This document shows positions 50,656-57,417 of a stretch of DNA of 64,000 nucleotides, one piece after another. The DNA is from Pseudomonas sp. ANT_J12 (GTDB taxonomy: Bacteria > Pseudomonadota > Gammaproteobacteria > Pseudomonadales > Pseudomonadaceae). The number at the start of each line of letters is the position of its first letter. Positions within the stretch are counted from its first letter, which is position 1. A model generated the notes under the pieces. The model saw nothing but the letters and a program-made list of their open reading frames with translations. It ran no database searches and had not been told where the DNA came from. The stretch covers positions 26,662 to 90,661 of the forward strand of contig NZ_VOBN01000022.1 in the NCBI RefSeq assembly GCF_008370045.1. The letters are read 5' to 3'. Both the position numbers and the translations under genes were made by a program.

Positions 50656-52362
50656 ATGTCCCTCCCTCTGCATTTTCTGCGTCCGGCCGCCCATGGTTTC
50701 GCCATCGGGTTGCTGCTGGCTGTTGCTGGTTGTGGTGTTTCGTCCAAGCCTGATTCCGCTGTAGTGGCGCCGCCGTCACCGTTGCCGTCATCGGCTCAAG
50801 GTGAGTTGAAGACTGAAGTCGCGGTCATGGCGGATGTCACGATGGCCAAGCGCAGTGTGCGTGCAGCGCCGATGGCCAGTTTTGCACCGATGTCTGAAGC
50901 CGCTCCTCCCGGCTATCAGGATGAACAGCGCGAGCAGTATCAAGCGTTGGCTGACAACCCGATCCACAGCGTGGCCGAAGCGCCGGTCTCGACCTTCAGC
51001 GCTGACGTCGATACCGGCGCCTACGCCAACGTCCGCCGCTTGCTGAATCAGGGCCGCCTGCCGCCAGAAGGCGCGGTGCGGCTGGAGGAGATGGTCAATT
51101 ACTTTCCCTACGATTACGCCTTGCCCACCGATGGCTCGCCGTTCGGCGTGACCACCGAACTGGCGCCGTCGCCGTGGAACCCGCATACCCGGTTGCTGCG
51201 CATCGGTATCAAAGCTTCGGATCGCGCAGTGTCGGAGCTGGCCCCGGCGAATCTGGTATTTCTGGTGGATGTGTCCGGCTCGATGGACCGCCGTGAGGGT
51301 TTGCCGCTGGTCAAAAGCACGTTGAAGTTGCTGGTTGATCAGTTGCGCGAACAGGATCGGGTATCGCTGGTGGTCTACGCCGGCGAATCCCGTGTCGTGC
51401 TTGAGCCCACTTCCGGACGGGACAAAGCGAAGATTCGTACAGCCATCGACCAATTGACGGCGGGCGGCTCCACCGCCGGTGCTTCAGGCATCGAACTGGC
51501 CTATCAGATGGCACAACAGGCCTTCATCCCCAAAGGCATCAACCGCATCCTGTTGGCCACCGACGGTGACTTCAACGTCGGCATCAGCGACTTCGACAGC
51601 CTCAAGCAAATGGCGGTGGATAAACGCAAGACCGGCATTTCCCTGACCACGTTGGGTTTTGGTGTGGATAACTACAATGAACACCTGATGGAGCAACTGG
51701 CCGATGCCGGCGACGGTAACTACGCCTACATCGACAACCTGCGTGAGGCGCGCAAGGTGCTGGTGGATCAACTCGGCTCGACCCTCGATGTAGTGGCGAA
51801 GAACGTGAAGCTGCAAGTGGAGTTCGACCCGGCGCAGGTCAGTGAATATCGACTGTTGGGGTATGAGAATCGCGCGTTGAAGCGTGAGGATTTTAGTAAT
51901 GACAAAGTCGATGCCGGGGAAATCGGTGCAGGGCATACGGTGACGGCGTTGTATGAAATTGTCCCTATGGGCGAAAAGGGCTGGTTGGAGCCGTTGCGTT
52001 ATGGTGATGCAGCGTCAGGCGCTTCCGGGAAGTCCGGGGAAATGGCCATGCTGCGAGTGCGATATCAGTTGCCGGAAGGTGGGAATAGTCGCTTGATCGA
52101 GCGCCCGATTGCTTCGAGCTCGGCACCTGCCAGCGATGATCTGCGCTTTGCGGCGGCGGTGGCAGCGTTTTCACAGCAGTTGAAGGACGGCCGCTACACC
52201 GGCGATTTCAGCCTCAAAGACACCGAAGCCCTGGCCCGTGGCGCCCGGGGTGATGACCGCTTTGGTTTGCGCGCGGAGTTTGTGCAACTGGTCGAATTGG
52301 CCCAGAGCCTGCGGACTTCCACGGCCTCCAATCAACAAGCCAACGCCAACCGCATCGAGTGA
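50656..52362 (+). CDS. VWA-domain lipoprotein (YfbK-like)
   Basis: 568 residues. Lipoprotein signal FAIGLLLAVAGC (Cys about residue 25). It has a VWA N-terminal extension (NPIHSVAEAPVSTFSADVDT, GAYANVRRLLNQGRLPPEGA), a von Willebrand A domain with the MIDAS motif FLVDVSGSMDRREGLPLV, and a DUF3520-type C-terminal domain. It lies directly before an ECF sigma factor and a membrane protein, overlapping the sigma gene region, so the three are probably co-expressed. Role unknown; metal-dependent protein binding at the envelope is likely. Confidence 0.92.
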   Translation: MSLPLHFLRPAAHGFAIGLLLAVAGCGVSSKPDSAVVAPPSPLPSSAQGELKTEVAVMADVTMAKRSVRAAPMASFAPMSEAAPPGYQDEQREQYQALADNPIHSVAEAPVSTFSADVDTGAYANVRRLLNQGRLPPEGAVRLEEMVNYFPYDYALPTDGSPFGVTTELAPSPWNPHTRLLRIGIKASDRAVSELAPANLVFLVDVSGSMDRREGLPLVKSTLKLLVDQLREQDRVSLVVYAGESRVVLEPTSGRDKAKIRTAIDQLTAGGSTAGASGIELAYQMAQQAFIPKGINRILLATDGDFNVGISDFDSLKQMAVDKRKTGISLTTLGFGVDNYNEHLMEQLADAGDGNYAYIDNLREARKVLVDQLGSTLDVVAKNVKLQVEFDPAQVSEYRLLGYENRALKREDFSNDKVDAGEIGAGHTVTALYEIVPMGEKGWLEPLRYGDAASGASGKSGEMAMLRVRYQLPEGGNSRLIERPIASSSAPASDDLRFAAAVAAFSQQLKDGRYTGDFSLKDTEALARGARGDDRFGLRAEFVQLVELAQSLRTSTASNQQANANRIE

Positions 52363-52379
52363 AGGGGATCATCACCGAT

Positions 52380-52961
52380 ATGACCGCTCCTGAAATGAGC
52401 ACCGACGCCAGCAGCGACGAATCGCTGCTGGCGCGCTATCGATCCGGCGACGGGCCGGCGTTCGAGATCTTGTACGCCCGCCACCGTCAGGGACTTTATC
52501 GATTCCTCCTCGGCCTCAGCGGCAAGGCTGAACTGGCCGAAGAGGTCTACCAGGACACCTGGCTGAGCCTGATCCGCAGCACCAGTCAGCCACAAGGCCG
52601 GGCGAATTTTCGTACCTGGCTCTACCAGATTGCCCGCAACCGACTGATCGACCACTGGCGCAAACATGGCATCCACAACCCCTTGCACGACAGCTACGAC
52701 GAAACGGCCCACGCCGTGATCGACAACGCCGCCGACCCCGAACAACTGCTGAGCCTGAGCCGCGACACCCAGCGCCTCGAAACCGCCCTGCAAACCCTGC
52801 CCGCCGACCAACGGGAAGTCTTCCTGCTGCGCGCCCACGGCGACCTCGACCTGCCCCAAATCGCCACCCTCACCGAAACACCGCTGGAAACCGTCAAAAG
52901 CCGCTTGCGCTACGCCCAGCAAAAACTGCGTCGGCTGCTGGCCGAGGAGGTACTGACATGA
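52380..52961 (+). CDS. ECF-type RNA polymerase sigma factor
   Basis: About 193 residues from ATG 52380; GTG 52359, which overlaps the VWA stop, would add 7 residues and may be used by coupling. Region 2: SLLARYRSGDGPAFEILYAR, LSGKAELAEEVYQDTWLSLI, FRTWLYQIARNRLIDHWRKH. Region 4: LETALQTLPADQREVFLLRA, LPQIATLTETPLETVKSRLR. Its stop overlaps the next gene by 4 bases; that product is the likely anti-sigma partner. Confidence 0.92.
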   Translation: MTAPEMSTDASSDESLLARYRSGDGPAFEILYARHRQGLYRFLLGLSGKAELAEEVYQDTWLSLIRSTSQPQGRANFRTWLYQIARNRLIDHWRKHGIHNPLHDSYDETAHAVIDNAADPEQLLSLSRDTQRLETALQTLPADQREVFLLRAHGDLDLPQIATLTETPLETVKSRLRYAQQKLRRLLAEEVLT

Positions 52962-53578
52962 CTGACGCCCGCTCGAATAAAGAAGACGAAGTGTTGAAGC
53001 ACTATCGTGAACACAGCAACGATGGCCCGCCGTCGCATCTCGACGCTTTCATCCTCGCCGCCGCCCATCGGGAAGCACCTGTACACAAACCGAACCTGTG
53101 GCAGCGCTGGGTCCAGGCCTGCCAGAAACCCCGTTGGCAGGTGGCGTTTGCCAGCCTGGTTCGCGTCGCACTGATGCTGGCACTGGTGCAACGCACGCCC
53201 GAGCAAGAGCCGCAGTTCGACTCCGCCCCGGCGCCCAAAACGTCATCCTTCGCGGCCAAAAAAGAAGCCCCGGCACCCATTGCACGTTCGTTGTCCGCCC
53301 CGGCTGGAGCGTTATCCGCCCCTGCACCCGCCGCGCCGATGGCTGATTACGCCGCGCCCGCCCAGAGCGAATCCATCAACGCGGAAATGGCCGACGAAGC
53401 CAAAGTCAGCAAACGCGCAGCAGCTCCGGCTCGGACGCTCGACGATCAACTGCGTGAAGTCCTGCGCCTGCAAAACACCGGTCAAACCCAAGCCGCCGAC
53501 GAACTGATGAAGACCCTGCACAAACGCTACCCCGACCAAAACCTCACCACCCGACTCAAGGCCCTGAAGAAAAACTGA
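52958..53578 (+). CDS. Probable membrane-bound anti-sigma factor
   Basis: 206 residues. The N-terminal half is cytoplasmic and helical (DEVLKHYREHSNDGPPSHLD, AFILAAAHREAP). A single moderate membrane segment follows (WQVAFASLVRVALMLALVQR). The rest is an Ala/Pro-rich linker (APAPIARSLSAPAGALSAPA) and a short helical C-terminus (LDDQLREVLRLQNTGQTQAA). There is no classical zinc site. Position after and overlapping the sigma gene is the main argument; sequence alone does not prove anti-sigma activity. Confidence 0.7.
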   Translation: MTDARSNKEDEVLKHYREHSNDGPPSHLDAFILAAAHREAPVHKPNLWQRWVQACQKPRWQVAFASLVRVALMLALVQRTPEQEPQFDSAPAPKTSSFAAKKEAPAPIARSLSAPAGALSAPAPAAPMADYAAPAQSESINAEMADEAKVSKRAAAPARTLDDQLREVLRLQNTGQTQAADELMKTLHKRYPDQNLTTRLKALKKN

Positions 53579-53658
53579 GCCCCGGCCCTCCACCCCATTT
53601 GGCAACCAGCCCCGAAAGCGCGCACTATCGGGGCATAGCCGATGCGTTGGAGGAAGCC

Positions 53659-53871
53659 GTGGCGAAAAAAATCGATCGCATCGCCCAAATGCTCAACTGC
53701 CCGAAGAAAGGCGAAGAGTTGAGGCGGGGAATTATTGAGAGTCGTAAGGAATTTCTGCTGAACAAGCAGGAAGCGGGCGTTCCCGAGGAAGACACTGTTG
53801 AGGATGAGGTGTTGGAGGAGGGGGACGAGGACGATGAGGAATATGACGAGTTTGATTGGACGACTGAATGA
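53659..53871 (+). CDS. Small acidic hypothetical protein
   Basis: 70 residues from GTG 53659, chosen for the GGAGGAA site 5 bases upstream; ATG 53599 would add 20 residues. It begins MAKKIDRIAQMLNCPKKGEE, then LRRGIIESRKEFLLNKQ, and ends in a strongly acidic tail (EDEVLEEGDEDDEEYDEFD). No family recognised. It overlaps the next small ORF by 4 bases (ATGA), suggesting a two-gene unit of toxin-antitoxin size, but neither protein shows a known toxin fold. Confidence 0.5.
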   Translation: MAKKIDRIAQMLNCPKKGEELRRGIIESRKEFLLNKQEAGVPEEDTVEDEVLEEGDEDDEEYDEFDWTTE

Positions 53872-54080
53872 CAAACCGCATTAAGACCGTTCCTGGCAAT
53901 GACAGCTTGGCAGCTCAGCCCTCTTCATTCATGAGCTCGCAGCAGGCGCATGATCAGTTACAAGCTGAGGCCATTGCCGCTAGCCGTAGAGATTCACGTC
54001 CTAGTGTTGCCGCCGAAACAGTGTTTGCGGAGCTTTATGCGCTCATTGATGAAATTGAAGCTGAGCAATGCAGCACGTAA
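53868..54080 (+). CDS. Small hypothetical protein
   Basis: 70 residues: MTNRIKTVPGNDSLAAQPSS, QAHDQLQAEAIAASRRDS, then a helical C-terminus AAETVFAELYALIDEIEAEQ. Starts inside the stop of the acidic gene. No recognised domain; a helical partner or antitoxin-like role is possible but unsupported. A strong hairpin follows at 54097-54133. Confidence 0.5.
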   Translation: MTNRIKTVPGNDSLAAQPSSFMSSQQAHDQLQAEAIAASRRDSRPSVAAETVFAELYALIDEIEAEQCST

Positions 54081-54096
54081 ATAGCTCAACTCTTCT

Positions 54097-54133
54097 AAAT
54101 TGCAGTTCCTGACACCGCCAGGAACTGCAATTT
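54097..54133. terminator. 15-bp perfect hairpin between convergent genes
   Basis: AAATTGCAGTTCCTG (54097-54111), loop of 7, CAGGAACTGCAATTT (54119-54133). The A/T-rich ends on both sides let it act as terminator for the small ORFs and for the convergent DUF3077 gene. Confidence 0.75.
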
Positions 54134-54149
54134 GAATGGCGGGTCGCCG

Positions 54150-54443
54150 CTATTCTTTGGTTTTTTCCTTCCGCGACGCTGGTTCTCGCGTCAGCACTTT
54201 CACCGCATCATCAACCAACGCCTTACTCAGCGCGGTCAAATAATGCGCCGCCCAGGCGTGTCGATCGCTTTCTCTATCGTAGGCAGCATCTTTGGACAGG
54301 GCTTTGGCGAGGAACAGAAAGTCGGAAGCCATGGCTAACGCATCGCCGAGAGGCACACCGCGAGTGACATGGAACGCCGCGTGATCCGAACAGTAGATAG
54401 CAGGCGTTAAGCCGATGGTTTTCAGCTCTGATAGATCGGTCAT
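54150..54443 (-). CDS. DUF3077 family protein
   Basis: 97 residues, helical: IGLTPAIYCSDHAAFHVTRG, VPLGDALAMASDFLFLAKAL, SDRHAWAAHYLTALSKALVD. This matches the DUF3077 family of Pseudomonas; function unknown. Its ATG overlaps the stop of a 31-codon ORF (ATGA), so it is probably translated by coupling to that ORF. The ORF's ribosome site in turn lies in a C4-type target sequence. A related protein (DUF6124) with the same upstream RNA is at 29963-30337. Confidence 0.8.
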   Translation of the reverse strand: MTDLSELKTIGLTPAIYCSDHAAFHVTRGVPLGDALAMASDFLFLAKALSKDAAYDRESDRHAWAAHYLTALSKALVDDAVKVLTREPASRKEKTKE

Positions 54444-54535
54444 TTGCCACCTTCAGTGATGGAGGTGCGATGGGACCGCGACTCAAAATCGCGTTGAGGG
54501 GTAAAGCGAATTTTGTACGGATTTCTATTGCGCAT
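54440..54535 (-). CDS. 31-codon leader ORF coupled to the DUF3077 gene
   Basis: Starts MRNRNPYKIRFTPQ and ends SITEGGK. It is strongly basic at the start. AAGGAG lies exactly 7 bases before its ATG, and its stop overlaps the DUF3077 ATG by 4 bases. In phage P1 the C4 RNA controls a short ORF (icd/orfX) whose translation allows expression of the gene behind it; this ORF occupies the same position. It was too short to be listed as an ordinary gene. Confidence 0.7.
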   Translation of the reverse strand: MRNRNPYKIRFTPQRDFESRSHRTSITEGGK

Positions 54536-54543
54536 GGTCTAGC

Positions 54544-54740
54544 TCCTTGACGTGGAACTGCCACTTTTTCGTTACCAAGCGAATGGGTGGCAGCTGTGCG
54601 CAGGTTGGTAAACCGGGAGTCAAGGAATCCGGCACGCCCGAAGACGTCCCACGCACAGCCGCCATAACTCAAAATTGCAGACATAAAAAAACGCCTGCAA
54701 TTTGATGGGGCGCTGTTGCGCTTAACTCTCGGGTTACCAA
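54544..54740 (-). promoter_or_regulatory. C4-type leader: paired target sequences around antisense RNA (copy B)
   Basis: In the sense of the DUF3077 gene. Upstream: TTGGTAA (54734-54740) in the loop of a CGGG/CCCG hairpin, then GAGTTAAG (54721-54728). Central: TCCTTGACTC (54617-54626) and TTACCAA (54605-54611). Downstream: TTGGTAA (54572-54578) as loop of CTGCCAC..TTCG/CGAA..GTGGCAG, then GTCAAGGA (54544-54551). The central block pairs with either flank (one G-U with GAGTTAAG). The downstream block contains the AAGGAG ribosome site of the 31-codon ORF. Confidence 0.82.
54585..54663 (-). ncRNA. C4-like antisense RNA (copy B)
   Basis: The core starts GGCGGCTGTGCGTGGG and ends CGCACAGCTGCCACCC. 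Stem CTGTGCG/CGCACAG encloses a hairpin ACGTC-TTCG-GGCGT and the antisense elements TCCTTGACTC and TTACCAA with CCGG between them. Same architecture as copy A at 30391-30474, with compensatory changes in the enclosing stem. The phage P1/P7 C4 family is the closest known class; ends are approximate. Confidence 0.8.
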
Positions 54741-54771
54741 GCCCGGTCACTGAATTGGCAGCGACGGCGGA

Positions 54772-54800
54772 AGGGTATCGTGCAGGCGGATCTCCTGCAA
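54772..54800 (-). promoter_or_regulatory. Candidate promoter of C4-like leader B
   Basis: Minus strand TTGCAG (complement of 54795-54800), 17-base spacer, TACCCT (complement of 54772-54777), at about the same distance before the first leader hairpin as in copy A. The -10 is weak. Confidence 0.4.
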
Positions 54801-54853
54801 CCTTGAATATTGGGTGAATGGCAATGGCGACACTCAGGGCAGCAACGGACGCT

Positions 54854-54910
54854 GACTGCCCAAGAAACTACCCAAGAAACGTCTAAGCACTACCCAAGAA
54901 CTACCCAAGA
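54854..54910. repeat. Four phased copies of ACTACCCAAGAA
   Basis: Copies start at 54854 (ACTGCCCAAGAA), 54866, 54888 and 54899, all in the same orientation and spaced 12, 22 and 11 bases, close to whole helical turns. Such phased repeats suit binding by an integrase arm domain or another protein. The rest of 54801-55186 contains no supported gene. Confidence 0.75.
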
Positions 54911-54991
54911 AAGAGAGTCGAGGTTATGCGTCGTGGCGTGATACAGCCGGTCCAAAATCAAGCGGATTCACCTGATCCTCTAAAAACCCAC

Positions 54992-55022
54992 AAAAAAGCC
55001 CCAGACCATAGGATCTGAGGCT
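54992..55022 (-). terminator. Intrinsic terminator (leftward)
   Basis: On the minus strand AGCCTCAGA, loop, TCTGGGGCT followed by TTTTT (complement of the A-run 54992-54996). It would end leftward transcription from the PDZ-lipoprotein gene. Confidence 0.7.
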
Positions 55023-55110
55023 CTCTTTTCTACTTACAGTGCCAGGCGTCGTTTGAACTGAGCTCTTCGGCCCCCGGTTTATAAGGGTTTGACTGATGGT
55101 ATTTCGGTTA

Positions 55111-55132
55111 GGCATACACGTGGGCATACACG
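55111..55132. repeat. Tandem GGCATACACG pair
   Basis: GGCATACACG occurs twice, 12 bases apart, in GC-rich sequence between the terminator at 54992 and the PDZ-lipoprotein stop. It is a possible protein site at the island edge. Confidence 0.5.
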
Positions 55133-55186
55133 GGGGCGTTTACTGGGTATGACAGACGGTGTGCACTTGGTCATCCATGGGGGGCA

Positions 55187-56005
55187 CTAATTACCCACCT
55201 GCAAGCTCTTTTCGATGGGGTGACCTTGTCGAATCAAAGACAAATTAATGGATCGCCCCTTCCGTTCAGATGCCATTCGCGTGAAGCCCTCTTGATTTGA
55301 CACTCTTTCTCCATCCATCGCCACGATCATATCGCCGGGTAGAACGTCAGCTTTATAAGCGGGGCTGTCATCAACGATAGTAACGACCACTACACCCTGA
55401 TTAGTTTGTAGCAGCTGTCGTTCTAAATCGTTCAGGTTGCGCACAAGTGCGCCGACTCGAAACCGACCTTTGACAAAGTAAATTGCCCCGTAGTCAGACC
55501 GGTTAACTGTGACAGGGACGTATGTCGTGTTACTCCCATAGGTCGTTGTTGTCGCATTTCCGTAAGCTGTGACTGGACCACCCGGGCCGTAAGCGGTGGC
55601 GCTGCCGGTCGAGTAAGACGTGTTGGTAGTGGGCGTTGTGATTGGCACGCTTGAGGTAACTGAGCCTGTGTATTGCGGTAAGAATACGAGAACCAAGTCA
55701 GCTCCGACTTCCTGACCTTGCTTTATGGCGCCCTCTTCGGAGACGCTTTGGCCGCTATTAAAGCTCGATTCGCCAATAACCAAATACCCGCGCTTTGAGT
55801 ACCCCGCAACGATCTGCTCTGAATTGCCAAATGCTGATCGTTCGACTGTGGGTATTTGGGGAGCAGTGGAGGCACGATTGGATGAGATAGCCTCTGGAGT
55901 TGCACCAGGGGCCGGGGTATAGAATTGCTTGTAATTATTTGCGCATCCAGAGATGGCTAACGATGTGCCAATGGCCACCAGCGCATACATGAATTTCTTT
56001 TTCAT
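55187..56005 (-). CDS. PDZ-domain lipoprotein
   Basis: 272 residues from ATG 56005, which gives a lipoprotein signal (MKKKFMYALVAIGTSLAISG then Cys). The middle has GYSKRGYLVIGESSFNSGQ and a Ser/Thr/Gly/Tyr-rich linker (TSYSTGSATAYGPGGPVT). The C-terminal PDZ domain reads VVVVTIVDDSPAYKADVLPG, DMIVAMDGERVSNQEGF. A longer frame starts at 56059 but would hide the signal. Probably an outer-membrane-facing or periplasmic scaffold; function unknown. Confidence 0.82.
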   Translation of the reverse strand: MKKKFMYALVAIGTSLAISGCANNYKQFYTPAPGATPEAISSNRASTAPQIPTVERSAFGNSEQIVAGYSKRGYLVIGESSFNSGQSVSEEGAIKQGQEVGADLVLVFLPQYTGSVTSSVPITTPTTNTSYSTGSATAYGPGGPVTAYGNATTTTYGSNTTYVPVTVNRSDYGAIYFVKGRFRVGALVRNLNDLERQLLQTNQGVVVVTIVDDSPAYKADVLPGDMIVAMDGERVSNQEGFTRMASERKGRSINLSLIRQGHPIEKSLQVGN

Positions 56006-56714
56006 TCGAACCCTTCCTTGCCCCGGAGAAGCCAGCACCTTCGAGGCAGTATGGCGCAACGCCGCTATCAGACATAGATCTGTATCCGAGCTTTAGCATG
56101 GCCGAACGAGAGTCGAATAGATTCGACGTGTAATTACCCTCAACACAGCTGTGAGTAGGCTAAAAGTCGCCGGGGACCCTGAGGGTTTCCTCGCTACACG
56201 GGGTCGGAAACCCGCGTGACTGAGTTAGTGGGAGGTTTCCAAAGTTACTGAAATTTCAGTTATTGAAATTGAAAGGATCACGTTGAAAAACAGGCATCGT
56301 TACCGTATCGGTAACGGTGACCTCAGACGGCCGTTCCGTAGGGCAAGTGCACAGGTGAACAGGCAGTTCACCGGGTTCACCTGTTCACTAAGCTGAGAGT
56401 TCTCCCGCTAACAAAGTCCGGCGGGTTTCCGACCCCGTATGTGTCTCTTTTGCTCAGGGGCCCCCGGCTCCTCCTGGTATATCTTCGCTGGTGGCACTCA
56501 TTGCTGATGGGGGGTGGGGCGGACATATAGAAAACGACGTGTAACTGGTGTTACAGGTGTAACGTTTTCAATCAACTGATTGATTTTATTAGATAAAATT
56601 TACGTTACACGGGCGGATGTTTCCTTGGGTGTGCGGTGTAACGATTACGAACGGTGTAACGTTTTTAGCCTGCCTGCTTAATCAGGCAGGATCCGCTGCA
56701 GGCCAAACAGATCG
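56006..56714. other. 709-base non-coding, palindrome-rich region
   Basis: No supported gene. It contains CGTTACCG-TAT-CGGTAACG at 56298-56316, CAGGTGAAC (56352-56360) with GTTCACCTG (56375-56383), several GTGTAACG copies at 56539-56661, and CCTGCCTG-CTTAAT-CAGGCAGG at 56669-56690. The GC content drops along it. It looks like a control or replication-type region of a mobile element whose genes are not recognisable. Confidence 0.55.
56539..56661. repeat. Cluster of GTGTAACG sites
   Basis: GTGTAACG at 56557-56564, 56636-56643 and 56654-56661, the reverse complement CGTTACAC at 56603-56610, and a partial GTGTAAC at 56539-56545. The last two direct copies are 18 bases apart. An iteron or operator role is possible. 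Confidence 0.6.
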
Positions 56715-56936
56715 GTGTGCCTAGGTGTGCTACCGGCCAAAAGCGGCCTGTCAGCGTCTACGAAATTGGAAGAATTCAATAAGTGGTATCGACAAGTCTG
56801 TAATAACGAAATCCTTGCCTTTTATCGGAAGCGAGAACGCATCTATCTTCTGTCTCCGCCCAGTGCGAGCAATCTTGGGCTAAGCCGGATGTTTCGTGAT
56901 ATGGGCGAGATGTATGGCTATGTGCTACGGTTTTAA
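56715..56936 (+). CDS. Small hypothetical protein
   Basis: Up to 73 residues, with GTG 56715 or a later codon as start. The supported part reads TKLEEFNKWYRQVCNNEILA, FYRKRERIYLLSPPSASNLG. Lower GC than the chromosome genes. No ribosome site stands out and no family is recognised. It could be the end of a decayed island gene. Confidence 0.4.
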   Translation: MCLGVLPAKSGLSASTKLEEFNKWYRQVCNNEILAFYRKRERIYLLSPPSASNLGLSRMFRDMGEMYGYVLRF

Positions 56937-56970
56937 AGCTTCTCATCTACCGCTTTTTACAGGAGTACGT

Positions 56971-57105
56971 ATGTTCACTGATATCAAGCCAGGACCTAAA
57001 CCCAAACGCGAAGATGGCAAAGACGACCGCAGACGGCACGTGGATCCACCTAACGATAAGAAACACCCGACTTTGCCTATCCACAAGCACAAACCTGGTG
57101 ACTAG
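56971..57105 (+). CDS. Small basic hypothetical protein
   Basis: 44 residues, very rich in Lys, Arg, Pro and Asp (MFTDIKPGPKPKREDGKDDR, then HKHKPGD). A good AGGAG site lies 5 bases before the ATG, and an intrinsic terminator follows at 57119-57151, which supports it as a real gene. No domain recognised. Confidence 0.55.
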   Translation: MFTDIKPGPKPKREDGKDDRRRHVDPPNDKKHPTLPIHKHKPGD

Positions 57106-57118
57106 CCAAAGGCTGGAA

Positions 57119-57151
57119 GCCCTCCATCATCGAGTGTGCCGGAGGGCATTT
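57119..57151 (+). terminator. Intrinsic terminator
   Basis: GCCCTCC (57119-57125) with GGAGGGC (57141-57147), then ATTTT. It follows the 44-residue gene. The stretch from 57152 to 57417 has no gene; it probably holds the promoter of the next membrane-protein gene. Confidence 0.75.
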
Positions 57152-57417
57152 TCCTAATCCTGCAATAATTCATTTTCGGCGAGAAGCGGACGTTCGAGTT
57201 GGTGCTAGCCCCTGCTAAAAAATTGCCAATTAAGGAATGCAGGAGTCGGATTTATGATTCAGGTGTAAAGCAAAAAGAAGGACGTTTCAATCAAAACATC
57301 GTTCTTTAGGCAGCGTCGCTTGTTCCGATAAGAACTGGTTGCCAAGTCGTGCTCTCCCAACAAGGGGGAGGCCAGAAAGAAACGAAAATGTTTTGCTAAT
57401 AAGTTGTGATAATTCAT

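Noticed and set aside
54274..54750. 158-codon minus-strand frame containing YGGCAWDVFGRAGF
   Set aside because: It runs through C4-like copy B and into DUF3077 in another frame. The pairing pattern and the 31-codon ORF with a good ribosome site fit better.
54924..55127. 67-codon minus-strand frame at the island edge
   Set aside because: It spans an intrinsic terminator and has no homology signal; it is not an integrase.
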